From assembly GCA_031546825.1 (NCBI GenBank), contig JAVBJU010000001.1, forward strand, positions 65,116 through 129,115: a stretch of 64,000 nt of DNA. Reading direction: 5' to 3'. The notes under the pieces are model-generated. The model ran no database searches, was not told the DNA's origin, and saw only the letters and a program-made list of their open reading frames with translations. A program made the position numbers and the translations under genes. This document shows positions 9,762 to 19,655 of the stretch, piece by piece. Each line of letters begins with the position of its first letter. Within the stretch, counting starts at the first letter, position 1. This stretch comes from Hohaiivirga sp031546825. GTDB lineage: Bacteria; Pseudomonadota; Alphaproteobacteria; Rhizobiales; Beijerinckiaceae.

Positions 9762-10349
9762 ATGGCAAAACAACTCGGCTTCTTCATCGATTCCAGCATG
9801 TGCAGCGGCTGCAAAGCCTGCCAGGTCGCCTGCAAGGATAAAAACGACCTCGACAACGACCGCGCATTCCGGCGTATTTACGAGGTGCGCGGCGGCGGCT
9901 TCATGAAATCGGGCGAAGGCTACGTCAACAACGTGTTCGCCTATACGTTGTCGATCTCATGCAACCACTGCTCAGACCCGATCTGCGTGAAAAACTGCCC
10001 GACCACCGCCATGACAAAACGGGCGGAGGACGGCGTTGTCGTGGTTGATACCGCAAAGTGCATTGGCTGCGGCTATTGCGCCTGGTCGTGCCCCTATGGC
10101 GCACCGCAGATGAATACCAAGACCGGCCAGATGTCGAAATGCGATTTCTGCATTGATCTCCAGGCCAAGGGCGAAGACCCGGTTTGTGTCGCCACCTGCC
10201 CGCTCAATGCCATCAAGTATGGTCCCATAGAAGAGCTGCGCGCCAAATACGGCACGCTCGCAGATGTGCGCGGATTGCCTGATTCCGCCACCACCAAGCC
10301 CAATCTTGTCATCAAGCCCCATCAGGGCGCGCAGCCGGAGGGCATCTGA
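9762..10349 (+). CDS. dmsB: DMSO reductase iron-sulfur electron-transfer subunit B
   Basis: 195 residues with four 4Fe-4S cysteine groups of the DmsB/NrfC/HybA type: CSGCKACQVAC, CNHCSDPICVKNC, CIGCGYCAWSC, and a last group starting CDFC and ending CVATC. It passes electrons from the membrane subunit to the molybdenum subunit. The gene begins 11 bp after dmsA stops and ends one base before dmsC starts, so the three are co-translated. It has no signal peptide of its own, as usual for a subunit exported with its Tat-carrying partner. Confidence 0.92.
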   Translation: MAKQLGFFIDSSMCSGCKACQVACKDKNDLDNDRAFRRIYEVRGGGFMKSGEGYVNNVFAYTLSISCNHCSDPICVKNCPTTAMTKRAEDGVVVVDTAKCIGCGYCAWSCPYGAPQMNTKTGQMSKCDFCIDLQAKGEDPVCVATCPLNAIKYGPIEELRAKYGTLADVRGLPDSATTKPNLVIKPHQGAQPEGI

Positions 10350-10350
10350 C

Positions 10351-11226
10351 ATGCATGAATGGCCCCTTCTGATCTTCACCCTTCTCCTCGGCGCCGCCAT
10401 CGGCCTCACTGGAATTGCCGCTCTGTTCGGTGCATTCCTGCGTGCCGGTGGTATGAATGACGGGCCGCTGGCCTACACATTGCGGCCTCCCGTCATTGCA
10501 GCGGCGGTGCTTGGGCTCGTCGCACTCGCAGCCTCATTTTTGCATCTCGGTTATCCGCTCAATGCACCGAATGCGCTACGACATGTCGACAGCTCCTGGC
10601 TCAGCCGTGAAATCGTCGGCACCTCGATTTTCATCGGCTTCATCTGCCTGACCGCCTTCTGGAGCATATGGAAGGGCACGCCCAACCTGTTCATGCTGCT
10701 CGTCTGCTTCATCATGGGCATATTCGATACTGTGTTCATGGGCGAGCTTTACCGCAATACCTCCGTAACCACCTGGATGCATGAATACACCCATGTGATG
10801 TTCATTGGTGGCGTAGTGCTGTGTGGCGCGCTGCTCGGCCTGATGCTGATAGGGCCGCGCGCAGCTCGCACCAGCGGCGTGCCGGTGCGCTGGATGTTTG
10901 CCTGGGCCGCGGGGCTCTCGCTTGCAGCCATTGCGGCCGAGCTCATCGTGCTGCCGTCCTATGTCTCCTTTATCGAAACCGCAGCCCGCAAGGCAGTGGT
11001 GACGCTGCCCTTCCCGGCCGTTGCCGTTTACCAGCAGTTCGGTGATGTCCGTTGCCTCCACTGGGCACTGAGCCTCATCGGCGGGGCGTTGATCCTTTAT
11101 GCTGCATGGAAGGCATTCTACCAGGAAAAGCTGCGTTTCGGCACCGCTGCGGTCGCGGCGTTTTTCCTGATTTCCGGTGCCATCTTCGGGCGGATCGGCT
11201 TTTACGCAATCCACGCCCTTGCCTGA
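10351..11226 (+). CDS. dmsC: DMSO reductase membrane anchor subunit C
   Basis: 291 residues, strongly hydrophobic with about eight membrane segments, matching DmsC (the quinol-oxidising anchor) in length and character. The N-terminus MHEWPLLIFTLLLG and the early segment SFLHLGYPLNAPNALRH resemble DmsC. It follows dmsB with one base between stop and start. It faces dppF convergently. No DmsD/TorD-type chaperone gene lies in this operon. Confidence 0.88.
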   Translation: MHEWPLLIFTLLLGAAIGLTGIAALFGAFLRAGGMNDGPLAYTLRPPVIAAAVLGLVALAASFLHLGYPLNAPNALRHVDSSWLSREIVGTSIFIGFICLTAFWSIWKGTPNLFMLLVCFIMGIFDTVFMGELYRNTSVTTWMHEYTHVMFIGGVVLCGALLGLMLIGPRAARTSGVPVRWMFAWAAGLSLAAIAAELIVLPSYVSFIETAARKAVVTLPFPAVAVYQQFGDVRCLHWALSLIGGALILYAAWKAFYQEKLRFGTAAVAAFFLISGAIFGRIGFYAIHALA

Positions 11227-11262
11227 TTAGAATAACGGCGGGCCGCAACTGTGCCCGTCGCT

Positions 11263-12240
11263 TCACCCCGCCGCCAGAAAATCCTCGGCGAAATGGCAGG
11301 CAACCTTGCGCCCGTCGATATCGCGGATCAGCGGCCTTTCCACCCGGCAACGGTCCTTGACGAAGGGGCAGCGCGTCGAGAATACACAACCCGAAGGCGG
11401 GTTGATCGGCGAGGGTAATTCGCCTTTCAAGATGATGCGCGCGCGCTTCTCCTCGACCACAGTTGGCGTCGAAGAAAGCAATGCCTGCGTGTAGGGATGC
11501 AAGGCATTGGCGTAGATCTTTTCCTTGGGACCATGCTCGACCGTATGGCCGAGATACATCACCATCACATCATCGGCGATATAGCGCACCACGCCGAGAT
11601 CGTGGGAGATGAACAGGTAGGCAAGCCCCAGTTCCTCCTGCAAGTCAGCAAGCAGATTAAGCACCTGCGCCTGGATCGACACATCAAGCGCGGAAACCGG
11701 CTCATCTGCCACCACGAGCTTTGGCGAAAGCATCAGGGCACGCGCAATGGCAATGCGCTGGCGCTGGCCGCCCGAGAACATATGGGGGTAGCGATTATAA
11801 AATTCAGGCCGCAGCCCCACCTTGTCCATCATCGCACGCACCCGCTCCCGCCGCTCGTCGGCGGAGAGTTGCGTATTGATGATCAGCGGCTCCTCAAGAA
11901 TGGCCCCAACCTTCTTGCGCGGATTAAGCGAGCCATAGGGGTTCTGAAAGACCAGTTGCACCATGCGGCGCAAATCCGGCCACTGCGCGCGCGTCGGATG
12001 GGCGGCATCAATGCCGTTCAGCATCAACGCGCCATCGCTCGGCTTTTCGATCAGCGTCACCATGCGGGCCAGCGTGGACTTGCCACAGCCGGATTCACCG
12101 ACCACCGCCAGCGTTTTGCCCGGCAGAATGGAAAACGACACCCCACCCACCGCCTGCAACTGCGCGGGGGCACGGAACATGCCGCGGCGGACTTCATAAA
12201 CCCGCTTGAGGTTTTTGGCTTCTACGACGGGTAAACTCAC
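11263..12240 (-). CDS. dppF: Dipeptide ABC transporter ATP-binding protein
   Basis: 325 residues. Walker A GESGCGKST, ABC signature SGGQRQRIAIARAL, Walker B LVVADEPVSALD and the C-terminal oligopeptide/dipeptide extension with a CVFSTRCPF cysteine motif are all present. It is one of the two cytoplasmic ATPases powering peptide import. Its start overlaps the dppD stop by 4 bp. It is the last gene of the dppABCDF operon. Confidence 0.95.
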   Translation of the reverse strand: MSLPVVEAKNLKRVYEVRRGMFRAPAQLQAVGGVSFSILPGKTLAVVGESGCGKSTLARMVTLIEKPSDGALMLNGIDAAHPTRAQWPDLRRMVQLVFQNPYGSLNPRKKVGAILEEPLIINTQLSADERRERVRAMMDKVGLRPEFYNRYPHMFSGGQRQRIAIARALMLSPKLVVADEPVSALDVSIQAQVLNLLADLQEELGLAYLFISHDLGVVRYIADDVMVMYLGHTVEHGPKEKIYANALHPYTQALLSSTPTVVEEKRARIILKGELPSPINPPSGCVFSTRCPFVKDRCRVERPLIRDIDGRKVACHFAEDFLAAG

Positions 12241-13253
12241 TGTTCCGCCTCCGCTCCGATGAGGTGGTCGGACTTAATTCTTTGGGCGCGATCGCTATCG
12301 CCGAGCGGATAGAAGCAGCGCAGCCGGCCCTCTTTCCAAGCCGCAATCTCCGGTCGCCTTGTGATGCAGCGGTCAGTGGCATACTGACAGCGCGGGCTGA
12401 ACAGGCAGCCATTGGGCCGGTCAGCGAGCCCCGGCACCACGCCGGGAATGGTGGCAAGCCGCCCGCCCGTCGCCCGCTCCGGGAGCGCCGCCATCAAGGC
12501 GGCGGTGTAGGGATGTTGGGGCTCCCGGAAGAGATGGTCCGCTGTCGCCTCTTCCATGATCTGGCCCGCATACATCACCATCATGCGCTGCGCTGTCTCT
12601 GCCACCACGCCCATATTATGGGTGATGAGCACCATCGCCATATTGCGTTCGCGTTGCAGCGACACGAGCAGATTGAGGATCTGCGCCTGAATGGTCACAT
12701 CAAGCGCCGTAGTCGGCTCGTCGGCAATCAGGAATTTCGGATTGCACGCAATGGCCATCGCGATCATCACGCGCTGGTTCATACCTCCCGACATCTGGTG
12801 CGGAAAGGACTTCAACCGGCTTTCCGGTGCCGGAATGCCTACCAACTCCAGAAGTTCGATTGAGCGCGCCCAGGCCTGCTTGCCGCTCATGCCTTCATGG
12901 AATTTGAGGGTTTCCGCAAGCTGATACCCGATCGTGAAGCACGGATTGAGGCTGGTGGTCGGCTCCTGGAAGATCATCGCCACATCCTTGCCGATGATCT
13001 TGCGCCGATCACGCGGTGAGATGGTCAGGAGATCGCGCCCGTCGAAGGAGAGCTTGTCGGCCCGCACCTTGCCGGGAAAGGGCACGAGCCCCATCAGCGC
13101 CAGCATGGTCATGCTCTTTCCCGAGCCGGATTCGCCCACGACACCGAGAATCTCACCCTGATCGAGGCGCATGGTCATGCCCTCGACCGCATAAACCACG
13201 CCACCACGTGTGGGAAATTCGACCGATAGATTTTCAATTTCAAGAAGAGCCAT
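12237..13253 (-). CDS. dppD: Dipeptide ABC transporter ATP-binding protein
   Basis: 338 residues. Walker A GESGSGKSM, signature MSGGMNQRVMIAMAIAC, Walker B FLIADEPTTALD, and the C-terminal extension with CLFSPRCQY typical of DppD/OppD. It pairs with DppF under the DppBC membrane pore. It lies 14 bp after dppC and overlaps dppF by 4 bp, so the two ATPases are translationally coupled. Confidence 0.95.
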   Translation of the reverse strand: MALLEIENLSVEFPTRGGVVYAVEGMTMRLDQGEILGVVGESGSGKSMTMLALMGLVPFPGKVRADKLSFDGRDLLTISPRDRRKIIGKDVAMIFQEPTTSLNPCFTIGYQLAETLKFHEGMSGKQAWARSIELLELVGIPAPESRLKSFPHQMSGGMNQRVMIAMAIACNPKFLIADEPTTALDVTIQAQILNLLVSLQRERNMAMVLITHNMGVVAETAQRMMVMYAGQIMEEATADHLFREPQHPYTAALMAALPERATGGRLATIPGVVPGLADRPNGCLFSPRCQYATDRCITRRPEIAAWKEGRLRCFYPLGDSDRAQRIKSDHLIGAEAEQ

Positions 13254-13267
13254 GGTTTTAAAACTCC

Positions 13268-14176
13268 TCAGCTCTTCAGTTTCGGATCAAGCGCATCGCG
13301 CAGACCGTCACCCAGCAGATTGAAGGCAATGACGGTCAGCAGAATGGCGATACCCGGTAGTGTGACAACCCACCATAACGAGCCGCTGATGAACTCACGG
13401 GCGTCGGCCAGCATCGTGCCCCATTCGGGAATGGGGGGCTGGGCTCCTAGCCCGAAGAAGCCAAGCGCCGCAGTATTGAGAATGGCGGTGGACATGCCGA
13501 GAGAGGACTGCACGATCAGCGGTGCCATGCAATTTGGCAATACTTCCTTGAACATCAGGCGCACACTACCTGCACCGTTGAGTCTTGCTGCCGTCACATA
13601 ATCCTTAGACATTTCGGAAATGACAGAAGCGCGGACCAAGCGTGCATAGTGCGGCAGGAGAATGATCGCCACGGCAATCATCGACGGGACGAGCCCCGGC
13701 TTGAGAATTGCGACGATAACCATCGCCAGCAAAAGCCCCGGCAAAGTGAGAACGATATCCATGCATCGCAGAATGATGACTTCGGTGATGCCGCGCGCAA
13801 AACCGGCAACAAGCCCAAGTGTTGTACCAACAATGATCGACAGAAGCACGACGCCAGCACCGACGCCGAGGGAGTAACGCGTGCCGTAGATCAGGCGCGA
13901 AAGCATGTCGCGACCGATGGCGTCCGTCCCCAACAAATGCGCCCAAGTACCGCCTTCCTGCCATACCGGTGGCCTGAGACGCATGGGCGTGTTCGAACCA
14001 GCAAATCCATAGGGAGCCAGGACATCTGCAAAAACAATGCAAAAAATCAGCAGCAGGATGAAGCCAAGTCCGGCCACAGCTCCGCGATGCGCAGAGAAAT
14101 AGCCCCAGAACTCCCGGTAAGGCCCCAGTGGCTTTGCCATCTCAGGGACGGCATTGGGAAGCGTTTGAGCTGTCAT
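13268..14176 (-). CDS. dppC: Dipeptide ABC transporter permease
   Basis: 302 residues with an N-terminal cytoplasmic tail, about six membrane segments, and the permease EAA-type loop (EMSKDYVTAARLNGAG). It forms the membrane channel with DppB. Its start overlaps the dppB stop by 4 bp. Length matches E. coli DppC. Confidence 0.95.
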   Translation of the reverse strand: MTAQTLPNAVPEMAKPLGPYREFWGYFSAHRGAVAGLGFILLLIFCIVFADVLAPYGFAGSNTPMRLRPPVWQEGGTWAHLLGTDAIGRDMLSRLIYGTRYSLGVGAGVVLLSIIVGTTLGLVAGFARGITEVIILRCMDIVLTLPGLLLAMVIVAILKPGLVPSMIAVAIILLPHYARLVRASVISEMSKDYVTAARLNGAGSVRLMFKEVLPNCMAPLIVQSSLGMSTAILNTAALGFFGLGAQPPIPEWGTMLADAREFISGSLWWVVTLPGIAILLTVIAFNLLGDGLRDALDPKLKS

Positions 14177-15183
14177 TGCGCAGACCTGATACGAGGATTA
14201 ATGAGACCGTAGGTGAGATCAACCAGAAGATTGACTATCATCACCAGAGAACCAATCAGCAGCAGACCGCCCTGCAAGACCGGATAGTCACGGCGCATGA
14301 CGCCGTTGAGAATCCAGGTTCCTATCCCCGGCCAGGCGAAGATGGTTTCGGTCAGAATGGCCCCCGCCATCAGCACGCCGATCTGAAGGCCTATAACTGT
14401 CACCACCGGAATGAGCGCATTGCGCAAGGCATGGATGGCGATGACGCGAAAAACCGGCAATCCCTTGGCCCGCGCGGTACGGATATAATCTTCACCGAGA
14501 ACCTCGAGCATGGACGAGCGTGTCATGCGGGCGATCACTGCAAGCGGGATGGTTGACAGCACGATGGACGGCAGAATGAGATGTCTCGCCGCTGAGGCAA
14601 GCGCCCCCTCCTCGCCAGAAAGCCAGGCGTCGATCAGCATGAAGCCGGTTACGGGCTCGAAATAGAACATCGCGGAAATGCGCCCCGAAACCGGGGTCAG
14701 ATCCAGGTAGTTCGAAAAAAACATGACGAGGAGAAGGCCCCACCAAAAGATTGGCATTGAGTACCCGATCAGCGCGCCGCCCATGACACCCTGATCCACC
14801 AGCGTGTTACGTTTCACCGCCGCAACCACTCCGGCGGGCAACCCAACAACCAGGGCGATAATCATGGCGCAGACCGCCAATTCCAGCGTGGCAGGGAACA
14901 ACGTCCTGAATTCGTTGAGAACCGGCGTCGCCGAGATCATCGATGTGCCGAGATCGCCGTGAAATACCCGCGTCACATAATACCAGTATTGTGTGAGAAG
15001 CGGCTTATCGAGCCCGTATTCGTGCACAAGCAGGGCATAGCGTTCGGGCGTGATGCCGCGCTCTCCCGCCAATGTTTCGATGGGATCTCCCGGAACCATC
15101 CGGATAAGGAAAAAGGCCACGACTGTCAGGCCGATGAAGGTCGGCACAATCAGGCTGAGGCGTGTCAGGATATATCGAATCAT
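14173..15183 (-). CDS. dppB: Dipeptide ABC transporter permease
   Basis: 336 residues. It starts MIRYILTRL, as DppB proteins do, and contains FFLIRMVPGDPIE and the permease loop EDYIRTARAKGLP. It is a multi-pass inner-membrane protein that makes the pore with DppC. The reading is open upstream to a TTG at 15210, but the conserved N-terminus favours the ATG at 15183 even though its ribosome-binding site is weak. Confidence 0.93.
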   Translation of the reverse strand: MIRYILTRLSLIVPTFIGLTVVAFFLIRMVPGDPIETLAGERGITPERYALLVHEYGLDKPLLTQYWYYVTRVFHGDLGTSMISATPVLNEFRTLFPATLELAVCAMIIALVVGLPAGVVAAVKRNTLVDQGVMGGALIGYSMPIFWWGLLLVMFFSNYLDLTPVSGRISAMFYFEPVTGFMLIDAWLSGEEGALASAARHLILPSIVLSTIPLAVIARMTRSSMLEVLGEDYIRTARAKGLPVFRVIAIHALRNALIPVVTVIGLQIGVLMAGAILTETIFAWPGIGTWILNGVMRRDYPVLQGGLLLIGSLVMIVNLLVDLTYGLINPRIRSAQ

Positions 15184-15349
15184 GGAGTTGCGGTCAGACC
15201 TTGCAATCAATGCTTTCCGCCAAATCCGCTGTATGGGGATTCATCGGAAATCATGGGTTTTGTTTTCTAATTTCACAATGCTTGTCGCACTCAACCGGAG
15301 GTCGTTAAGTGCACATTGCTTCAATGATAGAAGTGCCTGAATTTCACGG

Positions 15350-15384
15350 AAATGGAGGGGCAGCTCGACGCCGTCCCTCCATTT
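15350..15384 (-). promoter_or_regulatory. Intercistronic hairpin between dppA and dppB
   Basis: A perfect 10-bp inverted repeat (AAATGGAGGG / CCCTCCATTT) with a 15-base loop lies 17 bp past the dppA stop on the transcribed strand. No T-run follows, so it is more likely an mRNA-stabilising or partial-termination element that raises dppA above the permease genes, as is common for binding-protein operons. That role is inferred. Confidence 0.6.
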
Positions 15385-15400
15385 GAGACAAAAGATGCAG

Positions 15401-16999
15401 TTACTTACCCTGGATGTCAACACCATAGAAGTAGTGGCGGGCGAAGGGGCTGAGCTTGTAGCCGGTCACTTCCTTGCGGATGGGGCCGATCTGGACAGCA
15501 TGCGCGATGGTGAACCACGGCGCTTCCTTCTTGAAGATTTCCTGAGCCTTGGAATAAAGCTCCGTGCGCTTTGCCGTATCTGTGATGACCTTGGCATCTG
15601 ACACGAGCTTCTGGAAATCCTGATTACACCACTTGGCAATGTTGCCGCCGCCCTGCACGGCCGCATCACAGCCCAGCAAAGTGTTGAGGAAGTTATCTGG
15701 ATCACCGTTATCACCGGTCCAACCGAATTGACCGGACATATGCTCACCATTTTGCAGACGCTTGCGGTATTCGCCCCATTCATAGGACTTGATCTCCGCC
15801 TTGACGCCAACCTTGGCAAGGTCAGCCTGCATCAGTTCGGCAGTCCGGCGGCCGTTCGGCATGTAGGGACGCTGCACCGGCAGAGCCCACAGGTCGATGG
15901 CCAAATCCTTGACGCCCGCTTCCGCCAGAAGCTTCTTGGCAGCCTCCGGATCATAGGGATCATCCTTGATGGATTCATTGTAGGACCACAGCGTCGGCGG
16001 GATAGGATTAACTGCCGGAATGCCGGTATCGAGATACACCGTCTCAACCAGCGCCTTCTTGTTGATCGACATGTTGAGCGCCTTGCGGACGCGCACGTCG
16101 TCGAACGGCTGCTTCTGGGTGTTCCATGCGAGATAACCGACATTGAGGCCAGGCTGCGACAGGACCGTGATGCTTGCGTTGTTCTTCATGGCCTCGATGT
16201 CTGCCGGGTTCGGGTAAGCCATGACATGGCACTCGCCCTTCTGCAGCTTGGCCCAGCGCACGGAAGCATCCGGCGTGATGGCGAAGACGAGATCATCAAT
16301 GGCTGCCTTGCCCTGGTAATATTCGGGGAAGGCTTTGAAGCGCACGATGGCGTCTTTCTGGTACTGCACCAGATAATAAGGGCCGGTGCCGATGGGCTCC
16401 TGGTCGACCTTCTCAGGTGTGCCAACCTTCAACATGGCGTCGGCATATTCCTTGGACTGAATGCCCGCAAACTGCATGGCCACATTGGCGAGGAACGGCG
16501 CCTCCGGCTTGTTGAGCACAAAGCGGACCGTGTAGTCATCAACCTTTTCGATGGCTTTCAGGTTTTTCTGAAGGCCCATATCGTTGAAATAGGTGTGGTT
16601 GGACGAGGTCACCTTGAAATAGGGATTAGTGTCCTTCCACTGGCGCTCGAAGGTGAAAATAATGTCATCGGCGTTGAAATCGCGCGTCGGCTTATAGGTC
16701 TTGGACGTATGCCACTTCACACCCTTGCGCAGATGGAAGGTATAGGTGAGACCGTCCGAAGAAACATCCCAACGCTCGGCAAGGCCGTTAGCGGTCACCT
16801 TGGTGCCACCATATTCAAACTGCGTCAGGTTCGAGTAAATATGAACGTTGACGTCAAACGAAGTTCCTGTGGTATTGACGCTCGGCAGGAAATTCTCGGG
16901 TGACCCTTCCGAACAATAGACCAGTGTCTTGGCGGAAGCAGCGCTGGCCATCAGAAAAGCCGGCAGACAAATTGCGGCGAGGAGAGCAGAACGTTTCAC
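15401..16999 (-). CDS. dppA: Periplasmic dipeptide-binding protein
   Basis: 532 residues starting at a GTG preceded by AAAGGGAA. A Sec signal peptide (LLAAICLPAFLMASAASA) leads into KTLVYCSEGSPENF, nearly the mature start of E. coli DppA. Further close matches are HLRKGVKWH, RFVLNKPEAPFLA, SKEYADAML, PIGTGPYYL and ITPDASVRWAKLQKGEC. It binds dipeptides in the periplasm and delivers them to DppBCDF. It is the first gene of the operon. Confidence 0.95.
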   Translation of the reverse strand: MKRSALLAAICLPAFLMASAASAKTLVYCSEGSPENFLPSVNTTGTSFDVNVHIYSNLTQFEYGGTKVTANGLAERWDVSSDGLTYTFHLRKGVKWHTSKTYKPTRDFNADDIIFTFERQWKDTNPYFKVTSSNHTYFNDMGLQKNLKAIEKVDDYTVRFVLNKPEAPFLANVAMQFAGIQSKEYADAMLKVGTPEKVDQEPIGTGPYYLVQYQKDAIVRFKAFPEYYQGKAAIDDLVFAITPDASVRWAKLQKGECHVMAYPNPADIEAMKNNASITVLSQPGLNVGYLAWNTQKQPFDDVRVRKALNMSINKKALVETVYLDTGIPAVNPIPPTLWSYNESIKDDPYDPEAAKKLLAEAGVKDLAIDLWALPVQRPYMPNGRRTAELMQADLAKVGVKAEIKSYEWGEYRKRLQNGEHMSGQFGWTGDNGDPDNFLNTLLGCDAAVQGGGNIAKWCNQDFQKLVSDAKVITDTAKRTELYSKAQEIFKKEAPWFTIAHAVQIGPIRKEVTGYKLSPFARHYFYGVDIQGK

Positions 17000-17569
17000 G
17001 TTGTTGTTTCCCTTTGCTAAAACTGAGAGCGGAAGCACTTTCGCACAAGCATTTACTATCTAGGGTAGCATTTTTTCCGTCAATGCCGCCATCTGGATGA
17101 CCAGGGTCCTGCTCAAGCCTGGAAAAGAGCAATGCCTTTAACCCGTCTCCAGTGAAAAAATAGAAATTTTTCAATTAGTTAAAGAAATTTTCCGATATCA
17201 AAGGGCGCGAAGTTTAGGCCCCCCTAAAAATCAAGCTATACTATGGTTCATCGAATCTAATGGGTTTGGGCATTTTTCCTTATTTTTCAGTATCTTCTAT
17301 GCAAGCAAGGCCAATCCGCGCCTCCGTGCGGCGTAGTGCCACTGTTCTTAACTCCTTGAAGAACGCTCAATTTTGCACTTGTCCAAAAGCCGAAAAGCAG
17401 CCATTGAACTCTCACTTGGGGGGATTCCGCCACGCCGAAACGCGCCGCGCATTCTCATTTTTTCGTGCCGGATTTCCCTGCTCTAAAACGCATTGTACGT
17501 TCCAGTCGGGTGGAGGCAGAAACGCGCATTGTTTCCAACACACTGAACCGGAACGCCGGATAGAAAATC
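17000..17569. other. Divergent intergenic region between dppA and the LrgA-family gene
   Basis: About 570 bp, AT-rich near 17150-17290, without a convincing gene. A 108-codon open frame at 17260-17586 overlaps the next gene's start and has a composition unlike protein. It should hold the dppA promoter (minus strand) and the promoter of the lrgAB-like pair, but I cannot point to clear -35/-10 boxes. Confidence 0.5.
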
Positions 17570-17953
17570 ATGCTTATCGGTATTAGTCTTATTCTGCTGT
17601 GCCAGTTGATCGGCGAAGCCGTTGTGCGCATGACGGGCATCCCCGTGCCGGGCCCCGTCATCGGCATGGCATTGCTCATTGTATTCCTGTGGCTCAAGGA
17701 AATGTTCGGGCCGGTTTCAGCAACCCCTGGTTATTATGCCGTCGAAAACACCGGCAGGGGCCTGCTTGCCAATATGTCCGTGCTTTATGTGCCTGCGAGC
17801 GTCGGCATCATCGACAAATTCGACGTCATCTCGCGATATGGCTGGACGATGGTCATCGCCATCGCCGGATCGACGGTGCTGGCACTGGCAGCCACGGCAC
17901 TGACGTTCATGGCGGTGGCCAAGCTGACCGGTACCCATGAGGCCACATCATGA
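17570..17953 (+). CDS. CidA/LrgA family holin-like membrane protein
   Basis: 127 residues with four hydrophobic segments and the family pattern GIPVPGPVIGMALL and NMSVLYVPASVGII. LrgA/CidA proteins are small inner-membrane proteins linked to murein hydrolase control or, in newer work on other bacteria, to export of pyruvate or glycolate. Which applies here is unknown. The stop overlaps the start of the LrgB-family gene by 4 bp (ATGA), the standard arrangement. Confidence 0.9.
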   Translation: MLIGISLILLCQLIGEAVVRMTGIPVPGPVIGMALLIVFLWLKEMFGPVSATPGYYAVENTGRGLLANMSVLYVPASVGIIDKFDVISRYGWTMVIAIAGSTVLALAATALTFMAVAKLTGTHEATS

Positions 17954-18678
17954 GCGCCACTTCTTTTTCCCTGTGGGTCTCTTTATCGCACACTCCGCTG
18001 CTGTGGCTGACGGCGACGCTCCTGTGTTTCCTGCTGGCCAATTACATTTCACAGAAATCGGGCCGCTTTCGCATTGTCGTCAACGCCCCCATCCTGGCGA
18101 CGATCATGCTGGGAATTGTTCTGGTATATACCGGCACAAAATACGAAACCTATTTCGAAGGCGCGCAATTCGTCCATTTTCTGCTGGGTCCGACCACTGT
18201 CGCCCTGGGCATTCCGCTTTATGAGAACCGGGGCATTATCCGCAAATCTCTGCTGCCAACCAGCATCGCCCTTGTGGTGGGCGCGGCGGTGGCGACCGGG
18301 TCGGCGCTGGTCATTGGCAAGCTGATGGGCGGATCAAATGTCCTCCTGATCACAATGGCGCCAAAATCCGTGACCACGCCCGTCGCCATGGGCATCAGCG
18401 AGACACTGGGCGGCGACCCGGCACTGACCGTCACCATCGTCATGTGTACGGCGCTTATCGGCATTATTTCTGTCGGCCCGCTGATGAAGCTCCTGGGCAT
18501 CACGGATCTGCGCGCACGCGGCCTGGCGATTGGCGTCACCTCCCACGGTATGGGAACGGCTTACGCGTTCTCTGAGAACCAGGTCACCGGGTCGTTCTCC
18601 GGAATCGGTATGGGTATCAGCACATTCGTGACGGCGGCCATCATCCCGGTATTTCTGAAGATGATGGGGATTATCTAA
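17950..18678 (+). CDS. LrgB family membrane protein
   Basis: 242 residues with six or more membrane segments. Family signatures include GPTTVALGIPLYENRG, MAPKSVTTPVAMGISE, GDPALTVTIVMCTALIG and GVTSHGMGTAYAF. It is the partner of the upstream LrgA-type protein. Length is normal and there is no sign of damage. Confidence 0.92.
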   Translation: MSATSFSLWVSLSHTPLLWLTATLLCFLLANYISQKSGRFRIVVNAPILATIMLGIVLVYTGTKYETYFEGAQFVHFLLGPTTVALGIPLYENRGIIRKSLLPTSIALVVGAAVATGSALVIGKLMGGSNVLLITMAPKSVTTPVAMGISETLGGDPALTVTIVMCTALIGIISVGPLMKLLGITDLRARGLAIGVTSHGMGTAYAFSENQVTGSFSGIGMGISTFVTAAIIPVFLKMMGII

Positions 18679-18790
18679 CCCCGCTGGCCCGGCAGATCAG
18701 GAAAAAGATGCGAAGAAATTTCTCCCACGCCCTTCAAAGGGGTGTGGGAGGAGAGAGACGCGCCCCCCAACGCGTACCCGGCAGCCCAGC

Positions 18791-19261
18791 CTACTTGCGC
18801 ACCAGAGCGGCGGGCACCGGGTAAGCCGTGGTGTTTTTGAGCGCCTGAGCCACATATTGCACCGTCATGTCTTTGACCTGCATGTCATCCGTCAGATGCG
18901 CAAGGAAGGCGTCGAAAGCCTCGCGATCGGCGGCGACCACGCGCAACACGTATTCTCCCTTGGCTTCCAGCCGATAGAAATCGAGCACATGGGCCAATGC
19001 AGGAGCTTCTGTGGTGAACTTCTTCAGTTGCTCGCTCGATAATCCATCGGTGCGCGCGGTCACCAAAGCGGTGAACTTCAAGTTCAGCTTTTCGGGAGAA
19101 ACCAGAGCGACACGTTTGGTGATATAACCATCGCGTTCCAACCGTTGCACGCGCTTCCAGCAAGGCGTGGTGGTCAGGTTGATATGAGCTGCCAGAACGG
19201 CAAGCGAGATGCTCGCGTCCTTCTGCAACAGCGTCAAAATTTTCCTATCAATTGCGTCCAT
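18791..19261 (-). CDS. Lrp/AsnC family transcriptional regulator
   Basis: 156 residues. An N-terminal helix-turn-helix (MDAIDRKILTLLQKDASIS, then LTTTPCWKRVQRLE) is followed by the RAM ligand-binding domain (VLDFYRLEAKGEYVLRVVA). It likely senses an amino acid or small metabolite. The open frame extends to 19393, but the Lrp-typical MDAIDRKIL start with GAGAGA upstream fixes it at 19261. It converges with the lrgB-like gene, and its target is not evident. Confidence 0.93.
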   Translation of the reverse strand: MDAIDRKILTLLQKDASISLAVLAAHINLTTTPCWKRVQRLERDGYITKRVALVSPEKLNLKFTALVTARTDGLSSEQLKKFTTEAPALAHVLDFYRLEAKGEYVLRVVAADREAFDAFLAHLTDDMQVKDMTVQYVAQALKNTTAYPVPAALVRK

Positions 19262-19655
19262 GTCAAAATCTCTCTCAAATTCACAAACAGAGCACCCATA
19301 GGTGCCTAAAAATTTAGTCCGGCGCGTTTGCGTAATCGGCGTGGCCGCATTTGCCCATGAAAAGAGACATAAATTTCCAACGGTCCGCGTCAAGACTACG
19401 GTAGAACAAATTATTCGAGCGTGCCAAGGGCTAGAAATAGAAAAAATTCCTAATAAATCATATAGATAGCATGGTTATGCACAACCCTTTTCGATTTCGC
19501 GGCATTCGACCTTCGCGATCTACTAGCATACAAGGCAAGCATTCGCGCTCCCGCCAGGCGGGTTAAATTTGCGTGACGCTGCAACAACCTACTGTGATAT
19601 ATTTCTGTTTTATGGCATCACTGAAGCTGCCAAGCCTTTTCTACAGGATACTGAA
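19262..19655. other. Divergent intergenic region, lrp-like / mutarotase
   Basis: 394 bp between divergent genes. The open frames here are only upstream extensions of the two neighbours. AT-rich around 19400-19480, where promoters would be expected. No operator that I can define. Confidence 0.5.

Noticed and set aside
17260..17586. 108-codon plus-strand frame before the LrgA-like gene
   Set aside because: Overlaps the true start, Cys/Arg-rich without domain.
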